This document shows, piece by piece, positions 43,556 to 52,964 of a DNA stretch of 58,540 nucleotides (within the stretch, counting starts at the first letter, position 1; each line of letters opens with the position of its first letter). The stretch spans positions 1 to 58,540 of the forward strand of contig NZ_JALOAA010000011.1 in assembly GCF_023229025.1 (NCBI RefSeq), written 5' to 3'. Below the pieces are notes generated by a model that had not been told where the DNA came from, did not search any database, and worked only from the letters and a program-made list of their open reading frames with translations. The position numbers and the translations under genes are program-made. This DNA is from Sulfurimonas sp. (GTDB lineage: Bacteria; Campylobacterota; Campylobacteria; Campylobacterales; Sulfurimonadaceae).

Positions 43556-44935
43556 CTACTCCTTTAAATAATTTTCAAAATACTCAAGCTGTTCTTTGGT
43601 TCTCTTTGTAGAAGTACCGCCTTGTGATGTTCTGGCATTCATAGAGTTTTCAATCGATAAAAACTCCAAAACATCTTTACCTATTCTAGCATCTATCTCT
43701 TGAAGATATTTTAACTCTATATCGCTCAAATCAATTTTAAGCTCTTCGCTTTTTGCAACTGCCCTGCCTGTAATAAAGTGTGCCTCTCTAAAAGGAATAT
43801 CACACTTTTGTACTAAGTAGTCCGCCAAATCAGTAGCGCTTAGATGCCCTACCTTACATGCACTACTCATGTTATGGCTCTTTACCTGCATAGTCTTGAT
43901 TGCCTCTTTTAAGATTTCCAAAGAGATTTGTGCAGTCTCAACCGCATCAAAAACGCCCTCTTTATCCTCTTGCGTATCTTTGTTATAGGCAAGCGGAAGA
44001 GCTTTCATAACAGTTAAAAGTCCCATTAACGAGCCGTACACCCGCCCTGTTTTACCGCGAAGAAGCTCTGGAACATCAGGGTTTTTCTTCTGTGGCATAA
44101 TTGAAGAACCGGTAGAGTACTCATCACTAAGCTCAATAAACTTAAACTCATAACTTGACCACAAGACAAGCTCTTCGCTTAGACGTGAGATGTGCATCAT
44201 CATCGTAGAGATATTAAACAAAATCTCTAACGCAAAATCTCTGTCGCTTACCGTATCTAAACAGTTTACGCTTACGCTATTAAACCCTAAAAGCTCTGCC
44301 GTCATATCTCTATCTATATTGTGTGGAGTTCCGGCGAGTGCAGCACATCCTAGTGGAGAGACGCTATTTCTCTCATGTGAGCTCTCAAATCTCTCAATAT
44401 CTCTTTTAAACATAGCTAAATATGCACTGAGGTGAAAAGCAAAATTTATAGGTTGCGCATGTTGAAGATGCGTCATACCGGGTATAAGAGTTTCGGTGTG
44501 CTTAGATGCGACAAGAAGCATCTCAGACATTAAGAGCTTTAGTGCATCAACTATCTCTAAGTTTTTACGAAGTACATAACGGCGAAAATCAACTGCAACT
44601 TGATCATTTCTGCTTCTTGCGGTATGAAGTTTTTTCCCGGCATCCCCGATGATAGCAGTTAATCGTTTTTCAATCCCCATATGAAGATCTTCATCAGAGA
44701 TTTTCCACTCAAATACACCGGACTCTATCTCATCTTTGACTTGTTTTAGTCCGTTTTTTATCTGTATAAATTCACTCTCTGTTAGAATGTTCTGTTTTGT
44801 AAGCATTTGGGCATGTGCGAGTGAGCCTTCGATATCTTCACGATAGAGTTTTCTATCAAACATGATGGAAGCATTAAACTGGTCTAAAAGGTTTGATGCC
44901 CCCGCTGAAAAACGACCTGACCACATTTTTTCCAT
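43556..44935 (-). CDS. argH: Argininosuccinate lyase
   Basis: Releases arginine and fumarate from argininosuccinate in the last step of arginine synthesis. The 459 residues keep the superfamily motifs: MWSGRF at the N-terminus, HTARSRNDQVAVDFR, PGMTHLQHAQP, and the signature loop TGSSIMPQKKNPDVPEL with the catalytic serine. VGHLSATDLADYLV lies near the C-terminus. The first ATG has AAGGAAA 8 bases upstream; a second in-frame ATG at residue 4 matches the usual family start and cannot be excluded. argB, an earlier arginine gene, is at 54916 in the same window but unlinked. Confidence 0.97.
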   Translation of the reverse strand: MEKMWSGRFSAGASNLLDQFNASIMFDRKLYREDIEGSLAHAQMLTKQNILTESEFIQIKNGLKQVKDEIESGVFEWKISDEDLHMGIEKRLTAIIGDAGKKLHTARSRNDQVAVDFRRYVLRKNLEIVDALKLLMSEMLLVASKHTETLIPGMTHLQHAQPINFAFHLSAYLAMFKRDIERFESSHERNSVSPLGCAALAGTPHNIDRDMTAELLGFNSVSVNCLDTVSDRDFALEILFNISTMMMHISRLSEELVLWSSYEFKFIELSDEYSTGSSIMPQKKNPDVPELLRGKTGRVYGSLMGLLTVMKALPLAYNKDTQEDKEGVFDAVETAQISLEILKEAIKTMQVKSHNMSSACKVGHLSATDLADYLVQKCDIPFREAHFITGRAVAKSEELKIDLSDIELKYLQEIDARIGKDVLEFLSIENSMNARTSQGGTSTKRTKEQLEYFENYLKE

Positions 44936-45077
44936 AACTATTTCCTTAATTTATTTATTGTGCTATTTTTATTTTAAAGTGTTAATTAAAAAGTTTGGTA
45001 TTTTAGCTAAATTAAGTGACTATACAAAGTGAAGTCTGTTTGCCAAGGTAAAAAACCTCAGCAATATTAAGAGAGTT

Positions 45078-45413
45078 TTAGTTGCAAGCCGGCACGTTGC
45101 CGCTATCCTTTGCATACTCTAGTAAAAAGTCCTCTAGATGTCTTACGTTTTTTGAAAACTTTTTGCTACTGAAATATCTATGAGACTTGCTAGCCTCTTT
45201 GCTTTCTAAGTGAATATCTTTTAATCTATCCCCCTTGGCTCTTGTGTAGCTTCTCCACTCTATCTTTCTTTTTGTAGCAACAAAAGCCTGTCCTGCTTTA
45301 TGGCATTTAGCGCAATTTCTTACAAACTCCCTTTGTCCCTTATATATTGCAGCACTTAGATTTAACGAAGTAAAAACAGATATAAGAAGAACAAACATTA
45401 AAAACTTTCTCAT
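45078..45413 (-). CDS. Small monohaem cytochrome c
   Basis: A 111-residue periplasmic protein with a signal peptide (cleavage near NLSAAI) and one CAKCH haem site (Cys34, Cys37, His38). The rest is very basic (RKIEWRSYTRAKGDRLKDIH, SKSHRYFSSKKFSKNVRHLED), and it ends in SGNVPACN with an extra cysteine. The distal ligand may be a histidine, since no methionine is present in the mature sequence; that would make it a bis-His or ligand-switching type. It lies between argH and the ubiD block with its own upstream -10 box. The electron-transfer partner is unknown. Confidence 0.85.
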   Translation of the reverse strand: MRKFLMFVLLISVFTSLNLSAAIYKGQREFVRNCAKCHKAGQAFVATKRKIEWRSYTRAKGDRLKDIHLESKEASKSHRYFSSKKFSKNVRHLEDFLLEYAKDSGNVPACN

Positions 45414-45436
45414 GCGGTAAACCCCTATAATGATTG

Positions 45437-45442
45437 ATTATA
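45437..45442 (-). promoter_or_regulatory. -10 box upstream of the small cytochrome c
   Basis: TATAAT on the minus strand lies 23 bases before the ATG at 45413, which has AGGGG as ribosome site. It separates the cytochrome from the ubiD operon upstream. Confidence 0.4.
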
Positions 45443-45497
45443 TTACATCACTATTTATTACATTAACCTTATAATAAAAGAAAATGAGATTAAATAA

Positions 45498-47312
45498 TTA
45501 CAATTGAAACTTTTCATGCAATTTATCGTTTAAATCCCATACACCTTTTTTCTTTAATGACTCTACAACACTTTGTGTACACTCCACATCATCGGGCCAC
45601 TCTCTGCTATAACCATCAAGCAGATTTTTGTTAGTTCCATCCACCCCAACCATCAATCCTGAGATAAAGATATCTCTCATGGCATCAATATTGTTTGTAA
45701 CTCTCCAAATTAGCATATATGGATTAAATATATCGTTTTTTTCCTCATCAACAAAAACAACAATTCTAATATGCATACTCAACTCAACAAGGGCATCAAA
45801 ATAGTTTTTTGCACTTTTTTTCTTATTTACAGAGATAACGGTTATTGGGTTTTTAGTTCTTCTCATAAATTGATGCAGATTTACCGCCTCAGGAATAATC
45901 TCCTTAACTCTAACAAACAGCTCTTCATCTCCTAGTAGTTGCGGGGCTTCTACCTTATGTGCAGATGTAGCGTCAATTCCCAATTTTCCGCCAACTAGCG
46001 TCTCTGGGGATGAGTGGTCAAGTGCGTCTAATATTCCTTCTGAAATAAATAGCGACTTTGGCGTAAATCTATCAAGAATATATGTCGCAACTGCTTCGTA
46101 GTTCTCTAATGTCGGTGCATTTTCATCAAGAAAAATTGCATGTTTAACAAAGCTCATCTGTCCCGTACCCCAAAAAGCATGCATGAACTGCTTTGCATGC
46201 CCTTTATATAATGGTTTCATCTTTGCAAGTATAAGATTATGAAAACCTGCGTTCTCAGGCATATGATAATCGACTAAATCAGGTGCGGTAGTCTTTAGAA
46301 GCGGAAAAAATATCTTGCCGGTTGCCCAACCCATGTACTTATCTTCAAGTGGTGGTTTTCCTACAACGGTAGCTAAGAAAGTAGGGTTATGTTTCGTAGT
46401 AATTGCACTTACTTTCATAACAGGATAAGGCTCAGCTAGTGTGTAGTATCCGGTATGATCTCCAAAAGGTCCCTCTATTTTCATATCATGCGTATCTACC
46501 CAACCCTCTATAACATAATCAACATCTTGTGGTATATAAAGAGGTGTAGTGAGTGATTTTACAAGCTTTGCAGGCTCTTTTTTTATCAATCCATACATTA
46601 ATAGCTCATTAACGCCGTATGGAAGCGGTGCCGTAGCACACCATGTATATAGCGGGTCTCCGCCTACCGCAACACTAACGGGCATTTTTTTACCTGCTTT
46701 TTGGTACTGATCAAAAAAGTGAGAAGAGTCTTTATGAATCTGCCAATGCATCCCTAAATGATTTTTATCATAAACCTGAAGTCTATACATACCAAGATTT
46801 ACCATCTCGCCATCTAGACTCTGCGTATAAACCTGCCCCATAGTTATAAATGGACCACCGTCTTGCTCCCAAGTCGTTAGTACCGGAAGCTTATAGAGGT
46901 CAATATTTTCGTCCAGATATTTTACCTGCTGGCAGGCGCCGCTACCTTTTAATTTTTTTGGAAATATATTCTTTAGAGAAAAAAGCTCGTTTGCCATTGA
47001 TAATTTATTAAAAAAACCTTCAGGAGGCTTCATGTGAAGCAGTTTCGTTATCTCATCCGCGATAGACTCGATTGGTCTGCCAAATAGCAACTCACAACGT
47101 TTATATGAACCAAAAAGATTCATCAGTATGTTCTCTTTAAATTTTTTACCACTTTTTTTATCTACTGCATTTGTAAACAGAAGTGCCTTACCGCCATCTT
47201 TTTTCTTCACTTCGGCATAAGCTAAATGGGGTATCTCCAAATATATATCAAGCTCTTCTTCTATAGTTTTAAGCTCGTCATTTTTTCTTAACAGCTCGAT
47301 ACTTTTTTGCAT
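45498..47312 (-). CDS. UbiD-family decarboxylase, menaquinone biosynthesis type
   Basis: A 604-residue prenylated-FMN-dependent decarboxylase. UbiD landmarks include PVLTTWEQDGGPFITMGQVY, LGMYRLQVYDKNHLGMHWQIHKDSSHFF (FMN and metal ligands), VAVGGDPLYTWCATAPLPYG, EGPFGDHTGYYTLAEPYPVM and VTTKHNPTFLATVVGKPPLED-like segments. Campylobacterota make menaquinone by the futalosine route, where a UbiD homologue is thought to act late, so I favour that over ubiquinone synthesis. It is the last gene of the proS-hemC block and lies 1 base after hemC. A UbiX-type flavin prenyltransferase must be elsewhere. Confidence 0.93.
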   Translation of the reverse strand: MQKSIELLRKNDELKTIEEELDIYLEIPHLAYAEVKKKDGGKALLFTNAVDKKSGKKFKENILMNLFGSYKRCELLFGRPIESIADEITKLLHMKPPEGFFNKLSMANELFSLKNIFPKKLKGSGACQQVKYLDENIDLYKLPVLTTWEQDGGPFITMGQVYTQSLDGEMVNLGMYRLQVYDKNHLGMHWQIHKDSSHFFDQYQKAGKKMPVSVAVGGDPLYTWCATAPLPYGVNELLMYGLIKKEPAKLVKSLTTPLYIPQDVDYVIEGWVDTHDMKIEGPFGDHTGYYTLAEPYPVMKVSAITTKHNPTFLATVVGKPPLEDKYMGWATGKIFFPLLKTTAPDLVDYHMPENAGFHNLILAKMKPLYKGHAKQFMHAFWGTGQMSFVKHAIFLDENAPTLENYEAVATYILDRFTPKSLFISEGILDALDHSSPETLVGGKLGIDATSAHKVEAPQLLGDEELFVRVKEIIPEAVNLHQFMRRTKNPITVISVNKKKSAKNYFDALVELSMHIRIVVFVDEEKNDIFNPYMLIWRVTNNIDAMRDIFISGLMVGVDGTNKNLLDGYSREWPDDVECTQSVVESLKKKGVWDLNDKLHEKFQL

Positions 47313-47313
47313 G

Positions 47314-48255
47314 TTATTTATTTTCCATCATAGCTTCCGCGCGTGCAAGAAGCTCCTTCGCACCTCTTGCAATAAACTCTGCCGCCATCTCTCTTCCTAC
47401 TTGCTGATAATCTTTTTTAGAAGTTATTTTTGAATCACTAAGCATCTCTGTACCATCTGGAAGACCAAGTACGGCTCTTATACTTACATTGCCATCTTCA
47501 AGCACTGCTGCATTAACACCGATTGGCACCTGACAACCGCCCTCAAGCTCATCAACAAAAGATCTCTCGATAGTAGTCTCTATTCTGCTATACTCATCTT
47601 CAAGATGCGCTACGATTTTTAAAACTTCTGCATCATTTATAGCCTCAATACCTAGTGCACCCTGCCCCATAGATGGAATCATCTCTTCAAGAGAGATTGG
47701 ATAAACATACTTGACTGCATCAAGAAGAGAGAGTCTATTTATCCCTGCAGCAGCTAAAATAATTGCATCAAATTCTCCATGCTTTAGCTTTCTGATTCTT
47801 GTATCAACATTGCCTCTTAAATCTTTTATAACCAAATCTGGGCGAAGCTTCTCTATCTGCATTCTACGACGAAGAGAAGATGTACCGACTACCGCTCCTT
47901 TTGGAAGGGCATCTATATTTGCATACTTCTCAGACAAGAGTGCATCTCTGCAATCTTCTCTATCTGTAATTGCTGCTAAAATAAGCCCATCGGGCATAAC
48001 CGTCGGTACATCTTTTAACGAGTGAACCGCTATATGTGCTTCACCGCTTAACATAGCCTCCTCTAGCTCCTTCAAAAACAGACCCTTACCACCTATTTTA
48101 GAAAGTGCTTTGTCCTGTATTTTATCCCCTGTAGTCACGATGACGTTAAGCTCAACTTCTAAGCCCGGATTTTGCTCTTCTAATATAGCCTTAATGTGAT
48201 TTGACTGCCAAAGTGCCAGTTGTGAGCCTCTTGTTGCTATTACTAATTTCTCCAT
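47314..48255 (-). CDS. hemC: Porphobilinogen deaminase (hydroxymethylbilane synthase)
   Basis: Links four porphobilinogens into hydroxymethylbilane in tetrapyrrole synthesis. The 313 residues show IATRGSQLALWQSNHI, the IVTTGDKI loop, GGKGLFLKELEEAM, AVHSLKDVPT, and SSLRRRMQIEKLRPDL. The dipyrromethane cofactor cysteine is in DELEGGCQVPIGVNA. hemA, which opens the pathway, lies in the same block at 50776, so the operon pairs two haem steps. It sits directly between the DsbC-like gene and ubiD. Confidence 0.97.
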   Translation of the reverse strand: MEKLVIATRGSQLALWQSNHIKAILEEQNPGLEVELNVIVTTGDKIQDKALSKIGGKGLFLKELEEAMLSGEAHIAVHSLKDVPTVMPDGLILAAITDREDCRDALLSEKYANIDALPKGAVVGTSSLRRRMQIEKLRPDLVIKDLRGNVDTRIRKLKHGEFDAIILAAAGINRLSLLDAVKYVYPISLEEMIPSMGQGALGIEAINDAEVLKIVAHLEDEYSRIETTIERSFVDELEGGCQVPIGVNAAVLEDGNVSIRAVLGLPDGTEMLSDSKITSKKDYQQVGREMAAEFIARGAKELLARAEAMMENK

Positions 48256-49086
48256 CTATTTTGCCTCTTTATATTTCATTTTTGTTTTATCTAGCTTTCC
48301 GTCAAAAAACACCATTGGCGTACCATTGACCATCATCATACTTGCTACATCTAAGTCACTCCTAAAATGCTTTGTAACCTCTTTTGAGAGCAACTCAAAC
48401 GATTTTATATTAGAGTTCATTACTCTGTTAAACTCTGCAAGAATCTTCTTATTAGATCTCTCTTTTGGATCTATATTAACTTTGTAAAGATCAAGAACAA
48501 CGTTTTTTCTGCCTTTTAACTCAAGAGCAATAGCAGCTTGAACTAGCTCGACAGCCGCAGGATGAAGTGTCTCAAGCGGAAAATGATAATAATACACAGC
48601 ATACTTATTAGGGAATTTTTTCATATAGTTAATGGCTTCGGGGACATAGGATCTGCAAAATGGACAAAGTGGATCAGAGAAGATTGCTACCTTATGTTTT
48701 GCATTAGCATTTCCCGAAATCAAATTCTCTCTTTTATAGAACTCATCTTTAAAAGGTATAGAGACAAAATCACTCATCTCTTTTGCTCTTTTTAGATCAA
48801 ATAGCTCCTTTGTAATAACCTCTCCATCAGAGAACCACATCATCTTTTGCACTACATGTCTTCCATCTTTTTTTAAAATAGCATCTAGCTCTACGATGTA
48901 AGCACTCCACTTCTCATGTCCATCTACTTTATTTTCACTTAAAATCTTAACGTTCATAGATTTTACATTTGGATTGTTATCAAAACTATCTTCTATAAAT
49001 GTCTCTATTTTTTGCTTAATATCGTCTGCTTTTACTAGGCTACTTACTACTAGTATTATCGCTAATAATTTCAACATCAATGACAT
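48256..49086 (-). CDS. DsbC/DsbG-like periplasmic thiol-disulfide protein
   Basis: A periplasmic thioredoxin-fold protein of about 276 residues. A signal peptide (LKLLAIILVVSSLVKA) leads an N-terminal part of DsbC-like dimerisation type, then the catalytic motif CPFC in IFSDPLCPFCRSYVPEAI and a cis-proline loop in VNGTPMVFFDG. Several ATG codons are in frame at the start. I choose 49086, which is 6 bases after AAGG; 49092 and 49077 are alternatives. Its start overlaps the fxsA end by about 47 bases. It sits inside an otherwise conserved fxsA-hemC neighbourhood and may be kept reduced by DsbD (10087) or serve cytochrome c or disulfide isomerisation. Confidence 0.85.
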   Translation of the reverse strand: MSLMLKLLAIILVVSSLVKADDIKQKIETFIEDSFDNNPNVKSMNVKILSENKVDGHEKWSAYIVELDAILKKDGRHVVQKMMWFSDGEVITKELFDLKRAKEMSDFVSIPFKDEFYKRENLISGNANAKHKVAIFSDPLCPFCRSYVPEAINYMKKFPNKYAVYYYHFPLETLHPAAVELVQAAIALELKGRKNVVLDLYKVNIDPKERSNKKILAEFNRVMNSNIKSFELLSKEVTKHFRSDLDVASMMMVNGTPMVFFDGKLDKTKMKYKEAK

Positions 49087-49468
49087 CATCATCCTTTCTT
49101 AAATTGTTATACTCATCCTCTTTTTTACACTTGTTTGATTTTACATTATATCTATTAACAAGCATAGTCGTAAATATGCTAAACTGCAATAGCGAGCCTA
49201 TTATATCCGTTAAAAAACCAGGAACGATAAGCAGTATTGCTCCAATAATCGTAAAAAGATTTAAACTCTGAAACTCCTTTAAATCAATACAGTTATATGA
49301 GACCGCCATAAAGTTCTCTCTAAGAGTTGTTTTAAAGTTAGCAAGTATCATAAGCCCTACAAAAGCACTAATGACTATCTCAAAAAATGTTGCCAAGCCA
49401 CCTATTGCAGATGATATATTGACTGAGATTATTACCTCTAAAAATAGATATACGATAAAATAGAGCAT
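49040..49468 (-). CDS. fxsA: FxsA-family membrane protein
   Basis: A 142-residue cytoplasmic-membrane protein with three or four hydrophobic segments (LYFIVYLFLEVIISVNISS, FEIVISAFVGLMILANF, FTIIGAILLIVPGFLTDIIGSLL) and a charged C-terminal tail. The GAILLIVPGFLTDIIG stretch is the FxsA hallmark. In E. coli, FxsA overproduction relieves F-plasmid exclusion of phage T7; the normal function is unknown. It overlaps the proS stop by one base and the DsbC-like gene by tens of bases. Confidence 0.85.
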   Translation of the reverse strand: MLYFIVYLFLEVIISVNISSAIGGLATFFEIVISAFVGLMILANFKTTLRENFMAVSYNCIDLKEFQSLNLFTIIGAILLIVPGFLTDIIGSLLQFSIFTTMLVNRYNVKSNKCKKEDEYNNLRKDDDVIDVEIISDNTSSK

Positions 49469-50775
49469 TACTTAAGTAGTTCCAACATTTTAGCGCCGAT
49501 TTCATCTGCATTTACAGAAGTATTATCTGCTGTTTTTCTATCATAAATTTGAACTAAGCCGTTTTGCAACTCTTTTCCTATAATAACGGTGTACGGGAAA
49601 CCTATAAGTTCTGCATCTTTCATCTTAAAACCAAACCTATCCTTTCTATCATCAATAATAACTTCTACATGCGAAGCTTTTAGCTTCTCGTAAAGCTCTT
49701 CGCCTAAAGCAACCTGTGCCTCATCTTTTACATTTGAGACTAAGATATTTACCATGTAGGGCGCGCTCTCTTTTGTCCATATACAGCCGTTTTCATCATT
49801 GTTTTGTTCTATTATGGCTGCTACTAGTCTACTAACACCTATACCAAATGTCGCCATTTCAAAGGGTTTTGCTCTACCGTTTTCGTCACTAAAATTAGCT
49901 TCTAGCGCTTGCGAATATCTAGTTCCAAGTTGGAAAATATGTCCAACTTCAATCCCTTTTTTAAAACTCAACTCTCCGCCGCATGAGCATTTTTTATCAA
50001 GTTTTTTTAGCTGAAGTTCTTCATAAGATTTCTCATTTAAAGCACTGATTTCATCTTCACTCTCAAATATAGTCTCTATATTTGCACCATATGCACAGCT
50101 TTGGCATACTACTATCGTATCCTCACCGCTGTTGGCCAATACGTGAAACTCCTTGCTTCCCTCTCCGCCGATTGCTCCGCTATCAGCTTCAACTACTCTA
50201 AAATCAAGCCCGAGTCTGGTAAATATTTTTTTGTATGTCTCTTCCATGAGGTCAAACTCTCTAACCATATCCTCTTTGGAGGAGTGAAAAGAGTATCCAT
50301 CTTTCATCAAAAACTCTCTACCGCGCAAAAGTCCATATCTAGGTCTTGCTTCATCACGAAATTTAGTATTTATCTGATAAAGATTTAGAGGCAAATCTTT
50401 ATAGCTAGTTACTCTATTTTTTACCAACTCAACCATAGCCTCTTCGTTTGTGGGGCTTAGCACAAAATCGTTTTGATGCCTATCTTTTATGCAAAGCATC
50501 TCTTTCCCCATAGCATCAGCACGTCCACTTCTCTCCCATAAGCCCATAGGCGTTACAAAACTAAGCTGTACTTCCATGCAACCTGCTCTATCTAACTCAT
50601 CTTTTACAATAGCTCTAATCTTCTCTAGTACAATTTTGCCAAGCGGCATAAAGTTATAAAGTCCGGCACCTTGACTATTTATAAAACCGCCTCTTATTAG
50701 AAATTGGTGACTAAGCAAGGTCGCATCTGATGGCGACTCTTTTGTTGTTGGAATAAACGCTCTGCTTCTTCTCAA
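49468..50775 (-). CDS. proS: Prolyl-tRNA synthetase, short form without editing domain
   Basis: Charges tRNA-Pro. The class II core is complete (RGGFINSQGAGLYNFMPLG, PTNEEAMVELV, KFRDEARPRYGLLRGREFLMKDGYSFH, FGIGVSRLVAAIIEQ) and the anticodon domain has VEVIIDDRKDRFGFKMKDAELIG. At 435 residues it lacks the roughly 180-residue INS editing domain between motifs 2 and 3. In its place is a short linker with CQSC (224-227) and CSCGG (263-267), possibly a zinc knuckle. A separate YbaK/ProXp-type deacylase would be needed for proofreading. The start is TTG with AAGGA 6 bases upstream, one base from the hemA stop. Confidence 0.95.
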   Translation of the reverse strand: MRRSRAFIPTTKESPSDATLLSHQFLIRGGFINSQGAGLYNFMPLGKIVLEKIRAIVKDELDRAGCMEVQLSFVTPMGLWERSGRADAMGKEMLCIKDRHQNDFVLSPTNEEAMVELVKNRVTSYKDLPLNLYQINTKFRDEARPRYGLLRGREFLMKDGYSFHSSKEDMVREFDLMEETYKKIFTRLGLDFRVVEADSGAIGGEGSKEFHVLANSGEDTIVVCQSCAYGANIETIFESEDEISALNEKSYEELQLKKLDKKCSCGGELSFKKGIEVGHIFQLGTRYSQALEANFSDENGRAKPFEMATFGIGVSRLVAAIIEQNNDENGCIWTKESAPYMVNILVSNVKDEAQVALGEELYEKLKASHVEVIIDDRKDRFGFKMKDAELIGFPYTVIIGKELQNGLVQIYDRKTADNTSVNADEIGAKMLELLK

Positions 50776-52074
50776 CTATCTTCCTTCTATAATATTTAAT
50801 GCATGCTCACATTTGTATTTGTCTGGCATGTCGCTTTTATCTTTTTGTATCAAAAATTGCATAGCACTAGTTACCATGTCTGCTTTTGACTCCTCTGAGA
50901 CGCTACGCATCTTTGATGTCATCTCATGAAGAAATCTCTTCATTACCTGCTCACTCATCTTACTAATTTGATTCTCATACTCCTTAGGAATAAAACCTTT
51001 TTTAATAACTCTTTGTGTCTCTTCTTTTGCGGCTTGAAAAGCTTTTTGATATATCTCTTTTATCATAGGTTCTACATTTAAAGTATTTAGCCACTCAAAA
51101 AACTCTACCGTGCTTCTTCCAATAATGCCATGAGCTTTTCTTGCACTATCTTCTCTTAGGCTTAGGTTTTCATCTACTATATTTTTCAAATCATCTATAA
51201 CATAAAGGTTTATTCGCTCACCTTTGTGATAATTTATATCGCGCGGAAGTGCCATATCAAACCAGTATCTGTCAAAGTCACACTGCTGTATAATCTCATC
51301 TGTAATTATCGGGTTAGGTGCAGAGGTTGCGGTAAAGAGAATCTCAAACTCATTTACTGCTTTTGGAAGCTCACATATATCTAAAACTTTTGCACCGCAC
51401 TCTTGCGCAAGCTTTGAAGCTTTCTCTTCTGTTCTGTTCATTATATAGACATCAGCACCGCTTGAGAGGAGATGTTTAGCAGTAATCTCTGACATCTCCC
51501 CTACCCCGATTACAAGTGCTTTTTTTCCATCTACACTATCTAGAACAGACTTTAGCTTTGAGACAGCAACACTTGCGATTGAAACAGGCTTTGAAGAGAT
51601 ATCAGTCGCATTTCTAACCTTTGCAGCACACTTAAAGGCGTGATGCATAGCACGAGCGAGCTTTTGACCGCAAAAACCTTTGTCGTATGAGTATCTAAAA
51701 GCATCTTTTAGCTGTCCTGCGATTTGTGTCTCCCCGACAACCATTGAATCTAAAGATGAGGCAACTGAAAATATATGGTGAATTGCACTGCTGTCATCAT
51801 ATATACTTGCTCTTCCTTCAAGTTCATCAATTGAGATTCCGGACCTTGCCGTTAGCATCTCAAAGATATGTTGCGTTGCAGCTGCAATATCGACGCAGCT
51901 GCAAAAGACTTCCATGCGATTACATGTAGAGATTAAAATTGACTCATTAATTGAAGCGCTAGAGTTTAGTTTTGCCAAACAACCTAGCTTTGCTGAGTCA
52001 TCTTTGTAAGAGAGTTTTTCTCTTACATCCATAGTTGAGTTTTTATGTGAAAAACTTATATTTAAATAGTGCAT
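50776..52074 (-). CDS. hemA: Glutamyl-tRNA reductase
   Basis: Reduces glutamyl-tRNA to glutamate 1-semialdehyde, the entry step of the C5 haem pathway. The 432 residues carry the active-site cysteine in LISTCNRMEVFC, SLDSMVVGETQIAGQLKDAF, the NADPH site ALVIGVGEMSEITAKHLLSSG, YIMNRTEEKA and WFDMALPRDI. The C-terminal dimerisation helices run from about residue 310. Its start overlaps the polyprenyl synthase stop by one base. Together with hemC it supplies haem, including that of the two cytochromes here. Confidence 0.97.
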   Translation of the reverse strand: MHYLNISFSHKNSTMDVREKLSYKDDSAKLGCLAKLNSSASINESILISTCNRMEVFCSCVDIAAATQHIFEMLTARSGISIDELEGRASIYDDSSAIHHIFSVASSLDSMVVGETQIAGQLKDAFRYSYDKGFCGQKLARAMHHAFKCAAKVRNATDISSKPVSIASVAVSKLKSVLDSVDGKKALVIGVGEMSEITAKHLLSSGADVYIMNRTEEKASKLAQECGAKVLDICELPKAVNEFEILFTATSAPNPIITDEIIQQCDFDRYWFDMALPRDINYHKGERINLYVIDDLKNIVDENLSLREDSARKAHGIIGRSTVEFFEWLNTLNVEPMIKEIYQKAFQAAKEETQRVIKKGFIPKEYENQISKMSEQVMKRFLHEMTSKMRSVSEESKADMVTSAMQFLIQKDKSDMPDKYKCEHALNIIEGR

Positions 52075-52964
52075 TAGTAACTTCTTTTTATCATGGTTTG
52101 TAAAATATTTATGAGTTGTTCATCATCTTTCATAACACCCATTGCCTCTTGCGATAATTTTTGGGCTAACTCAAATGATTTTTCTATACTTTTATGCTCT
52201 TGCATCTTCTCTTTAATCCATCTGCTCTCTTGCTCATCCAAAACCTTTGCATGTAGATTTATCAACTTCTCTTTTTCATCGTCACTTAAAACTTTATAGA
52301 GATAAATATACGGTAGTGTGCATTTTCCCTCTACAAAATCATTCATAGCCGGTTTTCCAAGCGTTGCGGCATCGCCGGTTATATCTAAGATGTCATCTAT
52401 AATCTGAAATGATAATCCTAGGTTTCTTCCATAAATAGAATGAGAGAGAGTCTCTTTACCTGCTAAAATAGCCGCTGAGACAGCTGCAGCTTCTATAAGA
52501 GTTGCAGTTTTAAGATATAGCATCTCAAGATATTTATCTTCATCGCTGTTAAAATTATTTGCCATCTTAACATCCATCATCTCGCCTTTGCTAAGTGCGG
52601 TGACACTTGAAGCAATTATCTTAGCAATATCTCTATCAAAAGAGAGTAGTTCCGTAAACGCTTTGGAGTATAAAATATCTCCCAGCATTACCGCGATTTT
52701 GCTACCCTCTGTTGCATTTACGGAGGCAACTCCGCGTCTTAGTGTCGCCTCATCTATAACATCATCATGAAGCAGGCTTGCTCCGTGAATAAGCTCTACA
52801 ATTGCAGCTAAAAGAGGAGCCTTCTCGTGCGTTGGAGCAATCTTTAAAATCAGTTTTGCGCGAAGCCTTTTTCCACCCGATAGCATCCCAAAAAGATGCG
52901 TTACTTCATCATACTCTATCTCTTGGATTATTCTAGTTATTTCGCTCTCAACTCTTTGCATCAT
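52074..52964 (-). CDS. Polyprenyl diphosphate synthase (IspB-like)
   Basis: A 296-residue trans-prenyltransferase that elongates farnesyl-type diphosphates to the long chain used for the quinone tail. The two aspartate-rich motifs are LLHDDVIDEATLRRG (FARM) and SFQIIDDILDITGD (SARM), with GGKRLRAKLILKIA binding diphosphate. The residues just before the first motif (ELIHGASLLHDD) are small, consistent with a long product, but chain length is not certain. ATGATG at the start gives two close options. It stands next to hemA and in the same block as the UbiD decarboxylase, which fits menaquinone synthesis. Confidence 0.92.
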   Translation of the reverse strand: MMQRVESEITRIIQEIEYDEVTHLFGMLSGGKRLRAKLILKIAPTHEKAPLLAAIVELIHGASLLHDDVIDEATLRRGVASVNATEGSKIAVMLGDILYSKAFTELLSFDRDIAKIIASSVTALSKGEMMDVKMANNFNSDEDKYLEMLYLKTATLIEAAAVSAAILAGKETLSHSIYGRNLGLSFQIIDDILDITGDAATLGKPAMNDFVEGKCTLPYIYLYKVLSDDEKEKLINLHAKVLDEQESRWIKEKMQEHKSIEKSFELAQKLSQEAMGVMKDDEQLINILQTMIKRSY

